A stretch of 39,176 nt of DNA from Vibrio tasmaniensis 1F-187 (GCF_000272405.2 NZ_AJZM02000255.1:1-39176); one strand, 5' to 3'. Positions 25,916 through 35,271 are shown, counted from the stretch's first letter. Translations and numbers: made by a program. The notes: a model not told the origin generated them from the sequence alone.

Positions 25916-26315
25916 GGGTATTTGGGTTGCTTACATCCTAAGCTGCTTTACACCATTTACTTGTCTTCTCTCTGGTGTGATTGCCATTATCTACGCGGGC
26001 TATCGTTTAGATAAAGGCGAAGACGGCGAAGTAGTGGATACCCATTACTACGGCTTGATTCGCTCGTTCTTTTTGAACCTGACGTTTTTTGTTGTGCTTA
26101 TCGTCACGGTAGCGACCTCAAACGGCGTGTTAATTGGTGTGAACGATTACTGGTATCAAAACCATATTATCGATGACATCGCTTACTACATTCCATATGT
26201 GGGCATGTTATTTGGTGGTGTGGCGATTGTGGTGTGGTTTATTCGTATGTATCAAGGCATGCAGCGTTTAAGTCAAAACCTACCGCAAAACCCGACAACA
26301 GGTCCAAACCTTTAA
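25899..26315 (+). CDS. Small membrane protein, last gene of the fdh operon
   Basis: A 138-residue protein with about four hydrophobic segments (near 10-33, 50-72, 88-100, 102-118), resembling DUF4870/Tic20-like proteins. It begins inside fdhC (17-base overlap) behind GGGGTGAATAAG, so it is translationally coupled to the cytochrome subunit. A terminator follows 83 bases after the stop. No function is assignable. Assembly or membrane anchoring of the Fdh complex is a guess from position. Confidence 0.78.
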   Translation: MNKPHKGIWVAYILSCFTPFTCLLSGVIAIIYAGYRLDKGEDGEVVDTHYYGLIRSFFLNLTFFVVLIVTVATSNGVLIGVNDYWYQNHIIDDIAYYIPYVGMLFGGVAIVVWFIRMYQGMQRLSQNLPQNPTTGPNL

Positions 26316-26398
26316 GCGTTTATATGTAAGCCGTTCGGGTTACCAAACTCGATAATAGCTCCTTTGCGATGAGTTAACTGTAATCAGCGAAAGACCTT

Positions 26399-26431
26399 AA
26401 AAGCCCTGTGATTCATTTCACTGGGCTTTTT
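26399..26431 (+). terminator. Intrinsic terminator ending the fdh operon
   Basis: AAAAGCCC (26399-26406) and GGGCTTTT (26423-26430) pair, with an inner GTG/CAC extension, and T at 26431 follows. It separates the fdh operon from amt. Confidence 0.85.
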
Positions 26432-26475
26432 GTCGTTTGGGCGCTAGGTAACTGATCTAATGCCTTATATTGACC

Positions 26476-26508
26476 GCATCAATATGGTGCAATTCCCACA
26501 ATTGGTGC
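26476..26508. promoter_or_regulatory. NtrC-type enhancer upstream of amt
   Basis: GCATC-AATAT-GGTGC (26476-26490) is one base from the NtrC consensus GCACY-N5-GGTGC. A second half-site, GGTGC, lies at 26504-26508. The position, about 115 bases before the -24 box, is typical for NtrC enhancers. Confidence 0.55.
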
Positions 26509-26601
26509 AATCAGTTATCGAATGTTTTCTCTCTCTGAGAACCAATAAAGTGCACCTAAGAAATTAACCACAAAGAATCAATAACTTAAAACCAAACTCT
26601 G

Positions 26602-26616
26602 TTGCACGTTTTTTGC
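26602..26616 (+). promoter_or_regulatory. Sigma-54 promoter for amt
   Basis: TTGCACGTTTTTTGC matches TGGCACG-N4-TTGC except for the first G of the -24 element, with exact spacing. The predicted start is near 26628, about 100 bases before the chosen ATG. This also rules out the upstream TTG at 26613 as a start codon, since it lies inside the promoter. Confidence 0.68.
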
Positions 26617-26726
26617 GTAACCAAGTTGGAACGCATCTTGCGTTTACTGTTGAGTCTTTAATTAATTACGACATCAATTCGCACGGTTCTAGTGCAATTG
26701 AGACAAAGCTAAGGGAGAGAGCTTTA

Positions 26727-27947
26727 ATGAGTCAAACGGTTAACCAAGTTCATAGCGCAGTACAGAGCTTGACGCAGAGTTCGGATACTCTGTTTTTATT
26801 ATTAGGCGCCATCATGGTCTTCTTAATGCACGCAGGCTTTGCATTTTTGGAAGTAGGTACAGTTAGAAAGAAGAACCAAGTTAATGCGTTGGTTAAGATC
26901 CTCTCGGACTTTGGAGTCTCCGCCATTGCTTACTTCTTTATCGGTTATTGGGTCGCTTACGGCGCGCACTTTTTTGCCGACGCAGAAACGCTATCGCAAG
27001 GGAATGGATACGAGCTAGTTAAGTTTTTCTTCCTAATGACCTTTGCCGCAGCAATCCCTGCGATTGTATCCGGTGGTATTGCAGAACGTGCACGTTTCTA
27101 TCCAATACTCATCGCAACACTGTTCACCGTAGGCTTTGTTTATCCATTCTTTGAAGGCATCATCTGGAACGGTAATTTTGGTTTCCAAGATTGGCTTGAG
27201 GCGCAATTCGGTCATGGCTTCCATGACTTCGCGGGCTCTGTTGTCGTTCATGGTGTTGGCGGCTGGATTGCATTGGTCGCGGTTTACTTCCTTGGCATGC
27301 GTAAAGGCCGAATCCGCGCTGGCAAACACACCAACTTCGCACCATCGAACATCCCTTTCTTAGCATTAGGTTCTTGGATCTTATGTGTGGGTTGGTTTGG
27401 CTTCAACGTGATGTCTGCTCAAGCAATCAATGGCATTAGTGGACTCGTGGCGATGAACTCACTCATGGCAATGGTCGGCGGTATTCTTGCGGCTCTAATT
27501 GCAGGTAAAAATGACCCAGGCTTCATTCACAATGGACCTTTAGCTGGTCTCGTCGCTATTTGTGCGGGTTCAGATTTAATGCACCCACTTGGCGCTTTGG
27601 TGACTGGCGGCGTGGCAGGCGCGCTGTTTGTTTACCTATTTACTTACATGCAAAACAAAACACAGATAGATGATGTACTGGGTGTGTGGCCTCTACACGG
27701 CGTATGTGGTGCTTGGGGTGGCATAGCAGCAGGTATCTTCGGTTCGCAAACATTCTGGGGGCTAGGGGGCGTAAGCTTTACTGCTCAGGTGATTGGTACA
27801 CTAGCAGGCATTACGGTAGCTTTAATCGGTGCATTGGTTGTCTACGGTGTGTTGAGCAAAGTAACTGGCCTAAGGTTAAGTGAAGAAGATGAGTTTAATG
27901 GCGCGGATCTTTCAATCCATAAGATCTCGTCTATCAACGAAGACTAA
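26727..27947 (+). CDS. amt: Ammonium transporter (Amt family)
   Basis: A 406-residue inner-membrane channel-like transporter with about eleven TM helices. Visible signatures are HAGFAFLEVGTVRKKN near the N-terminus, DFAGSVVVHGVGGW (first pore His and the conserved Asp), GWFGFNVMSA and WPLHGVCGAWGG (second pore His). The ATG at 26727 has GGGAGAG 7 bases upstream. It lacks a cleavable signal like that of E. coli AmtB. No glnK precedes it, unlike the enteric glnK-amtB pair. The NtrC-type enhancer and -24/-12 promoter point to nitrogen-limitation control, separate from the fdh regulon. Confidence 0.95.
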   Translation: MSQTVNQVHSAVQSLTQSSDTLFLLLGAIMVFLMHAGFAFLEVGTVRKKNQVNALVKILSDFGVSAIAYFFIGYWVAYGAHFFADAETLSQGNGYELVKFFFLMTFAAAIPAIVSGGIAERARFYPILIATLFTVGFVYPFFEGIIWNGNFGFQDWLEAQFGHGFHDFAGSVVVHGVGGWIALVAVYFLGMRKGRIRAGKHTNFAPSNIPFLALGSWILCVGWFGFNVMSAQAINGISGLVAMNSLMAMVGGILAALIAGKNDPGFIHNGPLAGLVAICAGSDLMHPLGALVTGGVAGALFVYLFTYMQNKTQIDDVLGVWPLHGVCGAWGGIAAGIFGSQTFWGLGGVSFTAQVIGTLAGITVALIGALVVYGVLSKVTGLRLSEEDEFNGADLSIHKISSINED

Positions 27948-28003
27948 CGTCGTTCGTTTTGATGGGGTAAAGCTACATCTAGTAGACATCAGTTAACAAA
28001 TCT

Positions 28004-28026
28004 AAGCGGCTTCGGTCGCTTTTTTA
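28004..28026 (+). terminator. Intrinsic terminator after amt
   Basis: AAGCGGC-TTCG-GTCGCTT (one G-U pair) with a UUCG tetraloop followed by T's. The rest of the 27948-28204 gap shows only the cobB ribosome-binding site (AAAAGGA). Confidence 0.88.
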
Positions 28027-28204
28027 TTTCTGTGAAAAGCAAAACAGAGAGTTTGAGTAAGAACGGCAACAACTATCAAGCGAGTTATGTCACAAATAGC
28101 CAATGAATTCAGTTGGCTAAGACTATGGTCTAATCCCTAAAACTATTGTTGGAATTTGAACAGTGCTAAGCTGTTACCAAGTGACATATTGAAAAGGACG
28201 TTAT

Positions 28205-28939
28205 ATGCATTTCCCATATCGAAATATCGTAATTCTTACTGGCGCCGGTATCTCTGCGGAGTCGGGGATACAAACATTCCGAGCACAAGACGGATTATGG
28301 GAAAACCATAAAATCGAGGATGTTGCGACACCTGAAGGTTTTGCAAAAGATCCTGACCTTGTACAAGCGTTTTACAACAAGCGTCGTCATGGATTACAGA
28401 GTGAAAATATCTTTCCAAATTCAGCCCACAAGGCGCTAGGAGAGCTTGAAGATAAGCTCGATGGCAAAGTAACTATCATCACTCAGAACATCGACAATCT
28501 GCACGAGAGAGGCGGTAGCAGCAATATCATCCACATGCACGGTGAGCTTCTTAAGGCACGTTGTAGTGAGTCAAACCAAGTTCTAGAGCACAAAGACGAC
28601 ATTCATACTGGTGAATTGTGCCATTGTTGCCAGATACCAGCTCAAATGCGCCCTCATATTGTGTGGTTTGGCGAAATGCCATTGAGGATGGGCGACATTT
28701 ATTCAGCGTTAGAAGAAGCTGATTTGTTCATCTCGATCGGCACGTCAGGTGTGGTTTATCCAGCCGCAGGTTTTGTACATGATGCTAAAATGCATGGAGC
28801 ACATACGATCGAGATAAACCTCGAACCCAGTGCGGTAGAGAGTGAGTTTGAAGAGAAACGTTACGGTAAGGCGAGTATCGAGGTACCTAAGCTAGTCGGT
28901 GAGCTATTGCTGTCAGAGAAGGGGTCTCTAACGGCCTGA
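28205..28939 (+). CDS. cobB: NAD-dependent protein deacylase CobB (class III sirtuin)
   Basis: A 244-residue sirtuin removing acetyl and probably succinyl groups from lysines using NAD. It has NAD-binding [10 protein letters not shown] (13-22), [12 protein letters not shown], catalytic H112 in [11 protein letters not shown], and zinc cysteines around C120 and C139-C142 (CHCC). Y57 and R60 (YNKR) are the residues linked to desuccinylase activity in E. coli CobB. It corresponds to the short form without the N-terminal extension. AAGGA stands 7 bases before the ATG, and it is a single gene. Confidence 0.95.
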   Translation: MHFPYRNIVILTGAGISAESGIQTFRAQDGLWENHKIEDVATPEGFAKDPDLVQAFYNKRRHGLQSENIFPNSAHKALGELEDKLDGKVTIITQNIDNLHERGGSSNIIHMHGELLKARCSESNQVLEHKDDIHTGELCHCCQIPAQMRPHIVWFGEMPLRMGDIYSALEEADLFISIGTSGVVYPAAGFVHDAKMHGAHTIEINLEPSAVESEFEEKRYGKASIEVPKLVGELLLSEKGSLTA

Positions 28940-29048
28940 CCTTGTGCCAATAAATTGATTGACCCGCTTAAGGTTGGAACTTGAGAGCTCGTTATCAGCA
29001 ACAGTTATCATTTATCAGTGGCAAACTGACATTTATTCAGATAAGGCT

Positions 29049-29933
29049 CTAGTCATCGGTTTGCCTTGTTGTTTCTATATTCAGGCAATTTGTCTCTAGA
29101 TTAGGACAAGACGTGCACCAAGAGTTTTGAACAGGTCGTTGAGCTTTTTTCATTTCGTACATCGCCTTATCGGATTCAACCAATGCCTGTTTAAAATTAT
29201 CTCGGCTGGTCACTTCGATACCGTAAGAAAAACTAATGTTCTCACCATGCAGTAAGTTATTGACTTGGCTGACAAACTCACCACCACGACCGAGCTGAGC
29301 CGTTGCAACAAACTCATCACCACCCACTCTAAACACCATTTCATCTTCCAAAGCAGTTTGCCTCAGAGCCTGAGAGAAACGAACAATCATTAAATCTCCA
29401 ACTTTGTGGCCTTTAAGGTCGTTTGCCTCTTTTAGTCCATCTAAGTCGAAGTAAATGAGCTCAAACTCTGCAAGTTTGATCGCGTCAAACTTCTTGCGAT
29501 TATACAAACCAGTAAGCTCGTCGCGTTTACCTTGGTCTTTGATTTTTCCAGTTAATTCTGTAATGCCGTAAGCGATCAATAGAAATGCGATTTGTAGCAA
29601 CCCGTCTTCCAAGAAGGTATCTATTAGTTCATTTTGGTCAGCCCACTCATCAAGATGTTTAAGCTCGGTTGATACGTCATAAAATAGGTTAAAAATGAGT
29701 AATAGAGCGCCGTAGCGAAGAACTTTGTGGGGACGAATTGAATGACGCGCAACATAATAGATGTACATAGTGATCACGAGGGTATTTGTTTCGAAAAACA
29801 AATCATAGTTTGAATCAATATGAATAAATGAACTCAAGCCAAGCATCAACAGTGATGCTAACAGCATAAAAGTCACAACTAACAGGATAGGGTTTGCTTG
29901 CATATGTAATCGCACTTCGTATTGTTTGCTCAA
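29049..29933 (-). CDS. Membrane-bound GGDEF diguanylate cyclase
   Basis: A 294-residue protein with about four N-terminal TM helices (13-35, 45-62, 73-87, 110-127) and a C-terminal GGDEF domain. The domain begins RDELTGLYNRKKFD and has the intact active-site motif VGGDEF. The expected RxxD inhibitory site five residues upstream is not seen (ALEDEMVF there), so product inhibition is probably absent. A tail with three cysteines (SWCTSCPNLETNC) is unusual and might bind a metal or form a redox switch. It makes cyclic di-GMP. It is convergent with cobB and directly downstream of the pot operon terminator. Confidence 0.9.
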   Translation of the reverse strand: MSKQYEVRLHMQANPILLVVTFMLLASLLMLGLSSFIHIDSNYDLFFETNTLVITMYIYYVARHSIRPHKVLRYGALLLIFNLFYDVSTELKHLDEWADQNELIDTFLEDGLLQIAFLLIAYGITELTGKIKDQGKRDELTGLYNRKKFDAIKLAEFELIYFDLDGLKEANDLKGHKVGDLMIVRFSQALRQTALEDEMVFRVGGDEFVATAQLGRGGEFVSQVNNLLHGENISFSYGIEVTSRDNFKQALVESDKAMYEMKKAQRPVQNSWCTSCPNLETNCLNIETTRQTDD

Positions 29934-29954
29934 TCCTATATAAATTCTGAATAA

Positions 29955-29982
29955 AAATAAAGCGGCTTACGCCGCTTTATTT
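29955..29982. terminator. Intrinsic terminator after potD1
   Basis: AAATAAAGCGGC-TTAC-GCCGCTTTATTT, a perfect 12-base stem with a 4-base loop. On the minus strand it is followed by a T-rich stretch. It ends the pot operon and lies upstream of the GGDEF gene. Confidence 0.85.
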
Positions 29983-30017
29983 AACTTACTAGCAACAATT
30001 AAATTTTTGCTAACAAA

Positions 30018-31055
30018 TTAGTTGTCTACTTTAAGTTTTTGAAAGTACTCGTCATAAATAACGCTCGCTTCGCCAACTTCGTCTTGCCAAACACCATTAT
30101 CCATCACTGATTGTGGCGGGAAAACGTTCTTATCTTCAGAAAATTCTTTCGGAAGAAGAGGGTAAGCAGTTTTAACGGGTGTTGGGTAACCGATCTCAAG
30201 AGCAATTTTCGCAGCGTTTTCAGGGCGAAGTAGGAAGTCGATCATCTTATGTGCCGCTTCAGTGTTCTTAGCACCAGCTGGAATCGCTAGGCTATCCATC
30301 CAGAAGATAGCGCCTTTCTCTGGCCAGATAATGTCAATCGTTGCGCCTTCTTGACGTGCCATGTAAGCAGAGCCATTCCAAAGCATACCAAGAGACACTT
30401 CACCCGCTAGGTAAGGGTTTGCTGGGAAATCTGAGTTAAATACCAATACGTTTGGCATTAGCTTACGAAGTTCTTCGTACGCTTCTTTGATTTCTTCAGG
30501 ATTAGTCGTGTTTGGAGAGTAACCCAGTTTAGACAGTGCGATATGGAAAACTTCACGAGAGTCATCCATCATCATCAGTTGACCTTCCCACTGTGTATCC
30601 CACAGATCGCCCCAGTTTTTAACTGAAGACTTGTCTAGCATATCTGAGTTGATACCAATACCCGTTGCGCCCCAGATGTATGGGATCGAGTAGTTGTTAT
30701 TTGGGTCAAATGGCTTATCTAAGTAATTTGGATCCAAATCTGCAAAGTGGCTTAGCTTAGTTTTATCAAGCTCTTGAAGCATGCCTTCTTTACGCATCTT
30801 AGAAACGAAGTAAGTAGAAGGAACGACCAAGTCGTAACCCGTACCTTGAGTTTTTAACTTAGCGTACATGCTTTCGTTAGACTCATAAGTTGAGTAATAG
30901 ACTTTAATGCCAGTCTCTTCGGTGAAGTCTTCTAGTACTTCATTTGGAATATATTCAGACCAGTTGTAAAAATACAGTTCTTGGTCAGCTGCGAAAGAGG
31001 GTGTAGAAAGTAAAGTAGCAGCACACAATGCGCCGGTATACAGTGTTTTTTTCAT
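30018..31055 (-). CDS. potD: Polyamine-binding periplasmic protein PotD (copy 1)
   Basis: A 345-residue solute-binding protein. The signal peptide is MKKTLYTGALCAATLLSTPSF, using the ATG at 31055, which has CGGAA upstream; an in-frame ATG at 31070 is less likely. The mature start ELYFYNWSEYIPNEVLEDF, then YESNESMYAKLKTQGTGYDLVVPS, is typical of PotD. The acidic ligand site probably includes the WSEY region. It matches the V. cholerae PotD1 position, as the last gene of potABCD2D1. That protein is reported to bind norspermidine and spermidine. It differs from the upstream copy in the ligand-contact region. Confidence 0.92.
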   Translation of the reverse strand: MKKTLYTGALCAATLLSTPSFAADQELYFYNWSEYIPNEVLEDFTEETGIKVYYSTYESNESMYAKLKTQGTGYDLVVPSTYFVSKMRKEGMLQELDKTKLSHFADLDPNYLDKPFDPNNNYSIPYIWGATGIGINSDMLDKSSVKNWGDLWDTQWEGQLMMMDDSREVFHIALSKLGYSPNTTNPEEIKEAYEELRKLMPNVLVFNSDFPANPYLAGEVSLGMLWNGSAYMARQEGATIDIIWPEKGAIFWMDSLAIPAGAKNTEAAHKMIDFLLRPENAAKIALEIGYPTPVKTAYPLLPKEFSEDKNVFPPQSVMDNGVWQDEVGEASVIYDEYFQKLKVDN

Positions 31056-31152
31056 TACTGTTCCGTTCATTTGTTTGATTTGGAGCTGGGTATTGAACCC
31101 AAAGTAAATGGATTTCTAAAAATCGCGCTAAATTATAGCAGTGATATAACAA

Positions 31153-31176
31153 AATAGGCAGCCTAAGCTGCCTATT
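31153..31176 (-). terminator. Hairpin between potD2 and potD1
   Basis: AATAGGCAGC-CTAA-GCTGCCTATT is a perfect 10-base stem. On the minus strand TTTTGTTAT follows. It looks like an intrinsic terminator inside the operon and may set the ratio of the two binding proteins. Confidence 0.65.
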
Positions 31177-31282
31177 CATTGATATTCTTATTTTTAGTTT
31201 GTTGATTACCTAACTAGGCTTGTTAAGTAAACCAGTTACTTATTAGCCTCTTTTGACCGGAGCAATTAGATAACAAACTCGC

Positions 31283-32317
31283 TTACTGACCGGCTTTAAG
31301 TTTCATGAAGTAATCTTCGTACTTCACCGTCTTATCACCAACCGCAGCTTGCCATTCCACACGATCAAGGTCTTCTTGAGATGGGAACAGCGCAGGGCTG
31401 TCTTTAAACTTCTCGTTAGACGCTTTAACGGCTGTTAGGTAGCCTGTGTCACGAGAGATTTGCTCTGCAATTTCTGGGCGAAGTAGGAAGTCGATCATCT
31501 TATGAGCTGCATCTACGTTTACCGCACCAGAGCTAATCGCAAAGTTATCAACCCAACCGATACCGCCTTCTTTAGGGAAAACCAGTTTGATTGGTAGACC
31601 TTCGTTTTGCGCAGCAGCAGCAGAACCATTCCAAAGCATACCAAGACCCACTTCACCAGACATGTATGGCGCACCAGGGTTATCTGAGTTAAATACTAGA
31701 ACGTTCGGCATTAGCTTTTGTAGTTCAGCGTAAGCTTCGTCGATCTCTTTCTCGTTGGTTGTGTTACCAGAGTAACCTAACTTACGCAGTGCGATGTGGA
31801 ACACTTCACGCGTGTCGTCCATCATCATCAGTTGGCCTTCAAGCTCTGGCTTCCATAGATCAGCCCAGCTTTGGAAGTCTTCCGGATCGTATATTTCAGT
31901 GTTAACAGCAAGACCTGTAATCGCAACTACGTGTGGAATAGAGTAGTCGTTGCTTGGGTCGTACGGCTTATCTAAGTAGTTAGTATCTAGGTTCTTGAAG
32001 TTGTACAGCTTAGTTTTGTCGATTTTTTGTAGCATACCTTCGTCACGCATCTTAGAAACGAAGTAAGTCGACGGCACAACTAGGTCGTAGCCTTTGTTGT
32101 GTGTTTTTAGCTTTGCGTACAAGGTTTCATTCGACTCGTAAGTTGAGTAGATAACCTTGATTCCAGTTTCATCAGTGAACTGTTCTAGAATCTCACTATT
32201 GATGTAAGGTCCCCAGTTCATGAATACCAATTCTTTGTTATCTTTTGCAAATGATGATGCAGATAACATTGAAAGCGCACATGCACTACCAGCTAATAGA
32301 GTAGCCCATTTTTTCAT
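31283..32317 (-). CDS. Polyamine-binding periplasmic protein PotD (copy 2)
   Basis: A 344-residue paralogue of the downstream PotD, with signal peptide MKKWATLLAGSACALSMLSASSF. The ATG at 32317 has GGAG 9 bases upstream; the 32332 ATG overlaps it. Shared core stretches include YDLVVPSTYFVSKMR, EGQLMMMDD, REVFHIAL and KMIDFLLRPE. The N-terminal contact motif reads WGPYINSE rather than WSEYIPNE, so substrate preference may differ. It corresponds to V. cholerae PotD2. Confidence 0.9.
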   Translation of the reverse strand: MKKWATLLAGSACALSMLSASSFAKDNKELVFMNWGPYINSEILEQFTDETGIKVIYSTYESNETLYAKLKTHNKGYDLVVPSTYFVSKMRDEGMLQKIDKTKLYNFKNLDTNYLDKPYDPSNDYSIPHVVAITGLAVNTEIYDPEDFQSWADLWKPELEGQLMMMDDTREVFHIALRKLGYSGNTTNEKEIDEAYAELQKLMPNVLVFNSDNPGAPYMSGEVGLGMLWNGSAAAAQNEGLPIKLVFPKEGGIGWVDNFAISSGAVNVDAAHKMIDFLLRPEIAEQISRDTGYLTAVKASNEKFKDSPALFPSQEDLDRVEWQAAVGDKTVKYEDYFMKLKAGQ

Positions 32318-32454
32318 TGACGTTAGCTCCAAACTAAACGTTGCCTAAAGGCAGTAGATAGAAAAACAGAATGGCAATTTACCATTCTGTTTATGAATAA
32401 CACTTTTGTTAAACTTGAATCTTATCAAGTCCGTCTCAGTAAACAGTAGGAGAC

Positions 32455-33225
32455 TTACTTGATTTTCTCTCTCGCTAACAACTGAGAAATAATCACCAGT
32501 ATTAACGACACCACTAACATCACTGTTGCTAGGGCGTTGACCTCTGGAGATATACCGACTTTAACCATCGAGTAAATCTTCAGTGGCAAGATTTCGTAAG
32601 TTGGACCTGTTACGAAAGAGCTGATGATCACATCGTCCAAAGACAGAGTGAAGCTCAATAACCACCCCGCAGCAACCGCTGGCTTAGCAAGAGGCAGGAT
32701 GATCTGTTTTAGAATCGTCCACTCACTTGCACCTAAGTCTTTTGCTGCTTCTAGCATCTTCACATCAAAGCCATTCAAGCGACTGTAAACCGTTACCACA
32801 ACGAACGGTTTACAGAAAGTAATGTGCGCTGCAAGTAGGGTAAAGAACCCAAGTTGCACACCCATAACCAAGAATAGCGCAAGAAGCGAAATCGCCATTA
32901 CGATATCTGGTGACATCATCACGATGAACAACATGCCATTGACGATGCCTTTACCTTTAAATTGGTAACGGAATAGGGCAACGGCTGTCAGGCTTCCGAC
33001 AATCGTTGCGGCAGTCGCTGAGAACACCGCTACGTTGATCGAATGCCACGCAGCCTGCATTAGGCTGTCGTTGTTAATCAGCGCGTCATACCACTTGGTG
33101 GTAAAACCACCCCATTTCATGCCGAATTTATTGGCATTAAATGAGTTTGCAATCAATACGATAATAGGTAGGTATAGAAAAGCGTATACCAACGCCATAA
33201 AGCTGAACTTAACTGTGCGACCCAT
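32455..33225 (-). CDS. potC: Spermidine/putrescine ABC permease PotC
   Basis: A 256-residue permease with six TM helices. The EAA loop reads [20 protein letters not shown]. The family motif SLDDVIISSFVTGP follows and is highly conserved in PotC. The ATG shares one base with the potB stop (position 33225). It is followed by 137 bases without a strong terminator before potD2. Confidence 0.94.
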   Translation of the reverse strand: MGRTVKFSFMALVYAFLYLPIIVLIANSFNANKFGMKWGGFTTKWYDALINNDSLMQAAWHSINVAVFSATAATIVGSLTAVALFRYQFKGKGIVNGMLFIVMMSPDIVMAISLLALFLVMGVQLGFFTLLAAHITFCKPFVVVTVYSRLNGFDVKMLEAAKDLGASEWTILKQIILPLAKPAVAAGWLLSFTLSLDDVIISSFVTGPTYEILPLKIYSMVKVGISPEVNALATVMLVVSLILVIISQLLAREKIK

Positions 33226-34082
33226 TAGTCTAGCTCCACTTTCTTATTCAATAACTTGCCTGCACGGTAGTAGGCATAAAGCATCACAGCCATTGCCACG
33301 GTCAGTGCAATACTCGTCGCAGCGCCAAACGGCCAGTCCCGAGCATTGAGTACTTGGCTCTTAATCACGTTACCAATCAGCAGGTTCTTTGCTCCGCCTA
33401 ATAGGTCAGAGATGTAGAACATACCTAATGCAGGTAATAACACCAATAAACAACCGCCGACAATACCTGGCATAGTCAGTGGTAACACGACTTTCAATAG
33501 CGTTTGCAGTTTGTTCGCACCTAAATCTTTAGCCGCTTCTAAATAAGTGTCGTCTAGCTTTTCGATTGCTGAGTACAACGGCAAAATCATGAACGGGAGT
33601 AGGATATACACTAAACCGATCATTACTGCCGTTTCTGAATACATAATACGAAGTGGCTTATCGATAATGTCTAACGCCAACAAGCCTTTGTTCAACACAC
33701 CTTGAGTACCCAGAACCACTTTTAATCCGTAAGTACGAATCAGTGAGTTAGTCCAAAATGGCACAATCACTAAAAACAACATGATTGGACGCCACTTCGC
33801 AGGCATCTTTGCCACGATATAGGCGAACGGGTAACCAATGATTAAACAAAGCAGGGTAGCAACGATTGCCATATAGAAAGAGTGCATCAGCACTTTAAAA
33901 TACAGCGGATCAGCCAAACGCACATAGTTATCGAGAGTAAAGGTCATCTCAATCAAGTTAGCTTCATCACGAGTTAAGAAGCTAGTACCGATGATCATGA
34001 TGTTTGGAATCATCACGAACAGCACTAACCAACCTGTGATTAAAGCAACAATTGCGTTTTGTAAATTAAACTTCTTGCTCAT
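33225..34082 (-). CDS. potB: Spermidine/putrescine ABC permease PotB
   Basis: A 285-residue permease with six TM helices. The EAA loop is [20 protein letters not shown], followed by [15 protein letters not shown], as in E. coli PotB. It starts 17 bases inside potA and ends one base into potC, so the whole transporter core is translationally coupled. Confidence 0.94.
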   Translation of the reverse strand: MSKKFNLQNAIVALITGWLVLFVMIPNIMIIGTSFLTRDEANLIEMTFTLDNYVRLADPLYFKVLMHSFYMAIVATLLCLIIGYPFAYIVAKMPAKWRPIMLFLVIVPFWTNSLIRTYGLKVVLGTQGVLNKGLLALDIIDKPLRIMYSETAVMIGLVYILLPFMILPLYSAIEKLDDTYLEAAKDLGANKLQTLLKVVLPLTMPGIVGGCLLVLLPALGMFYISDLLGGAKNLLIGNVIKSQVLNARDWPFGAATSIALTVAMAVMLYAYYRAGKLLNKKVELD

Positions 34083-35181
34083 CTTCTAATACCACTTCCC
34101 AGCTCTCAACCCAAGTTACTGCAACTTTTTGGCCCAGTGAGTGATCAACATCAGGGTCATCTTCGTTGAAGAATTCGCTAACCATGACACGCATACCCGA
34201 CTCAAGTTCTACGACTGAATCTAATGTCATGCCTTTATAGGTTCGCTCGACAATGTAACCAACAATACCGCGTTGCTCAGATTCTTTGATTTCTTCGATA
34301 CGAAGATCTTCAGGGCGAAGCAATACTTGCAGTTTTTGACCCGGTGTTACGTCTTTATCGTGATAGATAATGGACTCTTCACCTTCGATTGTCGCAACAA
34401 TGCGCTTTTCATCTTGACGAGATTTAGCTGTCGCTTCGAATACGTTAATTTCACCAATGAAACGCGCTACGAATAGGTTCTTAGGCTCTTCGTAGATCTC
34501 TCTTGGTGTTCCGTCTTGTTCAATCACGCCATCACGCATAACAATAATGCGGTCGGACATAGAGAGTGCTTCTTCTTGGTCATGCGTTACAAAAATGAAC
34601 GTGATACCAAGTTGGCGTTGCAGTTGTTTCAGCTCGATTTGCATCTGTTTACGTAGTTTGTAATCAAGAGCAGATAAAGATTCATCCAACAAGAGAACTT
34701 TAGGCTTATTAACGACAGCACGAGCGATTGCGATACGTTGCTGTTGGCCGCCAGATAGCTGGTGTGGCTTTCGTTGTGCCATTTGCTCTAAGCGCACCAT
34801 TTTCAAAGCATCCATTACACGAGGTTCAATCTCGCTGCTTGGAACTTTCTGCATGCGTAAGCCAAATGCCACATTATCGAAAACGGTCATATGCGGGAAT
34901 AGGGCATAGCTTTGGAAAACAGTGTTTACATGCCTTTGTTCAGCAGGAACTTGGGTTACGTTCTGTCCAGCTAATAGTATTTCACCACTATCCGCCGTTT
35001 CAAAACCCGCAATCATTCTTAGCACGGTTGTTTTACCACAACCTGATGGGCCTAAAATCGTGAGAAACTCACCATGATTTACGTTTAAATCCAGATTGCC
35101 GATGACTTCCTTACCATCGAAACTTTTACTGATGCCAGTTAGCTGTACTACTGGCTTCCCTACTGATTTTTTAGCGTTCAA
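34066..35181 (-). CDS. potA: Spermidine/putrescine ABC ATP-binding protein PotA
   Basis: A 371-residue ATPase. Walker A is GPSGCGKTT (about 44-52), signature [14 protein letters not shown], and Walker [15 protein letters not shown], with the Ser after DE typical of PotA. The H-loop is in [11 protein letters not shown], and a C-terminal TOBE domain follows ([11 protein letters not shown]). The start is TTG at 35181 with GGTGGAG upstream; it is the only sensible initiation before the conserved core. It is the first gene of the pot operon, with a sigma-70-like promoter at 35244-35271. Confidence 0.93.
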   Translation of the reverse strand: MNAKKSVGKPVVQLTGISKSFDGKEVIGNLDLNVNHGEFLTILGPSGCGKTTVLRMIAGFETADSGEILLAGQNVTQVPAEQRHVNTVFQSYALFPHMTVFDNVAFGLRMQKVPSSEIEPRVMDALKMVRLEQMAQRKPHQLSGGQQQRIAIARAVVNKPKVLLLDESLSALDYKLRKQMQIELKQLQRQLGITFIFVTHDQEEALSMSDRIIVMRDGVIEQDGTPREIYEEPKNLFVARFIGEINVFEATAKSRQDEKRIVATIEGEESIIYHDKDVTPGQKLQVLLRPEDLRIEEIKESEQRGIVGYIVERTYKGMTLDSVVELESGMRVMVSEFFNEDDPDVDHSLGQKVAVTWVESWEVVLEDEQEV

Positions 35182-35243
35182 CGTCTGTTTTTCTCCACCT
35201 TGGTTCTATTTGAGACCTGTTGCTATACACCTCTAAGGCGCGC

Positions 35244-35271
35244 ATCATAATCACCAAAAACGTGAATTCAA
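35244..35271 (-). promoter_or_regulatory. Sigma-70-like promoter for the pot operon
   Basis: On the minus strand, TTGAAT (35271-35266), a 16-base spacer and TATGAT (35249-35244) stand 63 bases upstream of the potA TTG. The remainder of the 35182-35510 gap shows an imperfect inverted repeat (TTGTTGGGT/ACCCTAACAA, about 35340-35362), a TATAAT at 35443-35448 for the plus-strand gene, and a TAGGTGC/GCACCTA hairpin at 35473-35501. Confidence 0.5.

Noticed and set aside
26613..26726. TTG start extending Amt by 38 residues
   Set aside because: It lies within the -24/-12 promoter, and the extension is hydrophilic and unlike Amt N-termini. The ATG at 26727 has a strong ribosome-binding site.
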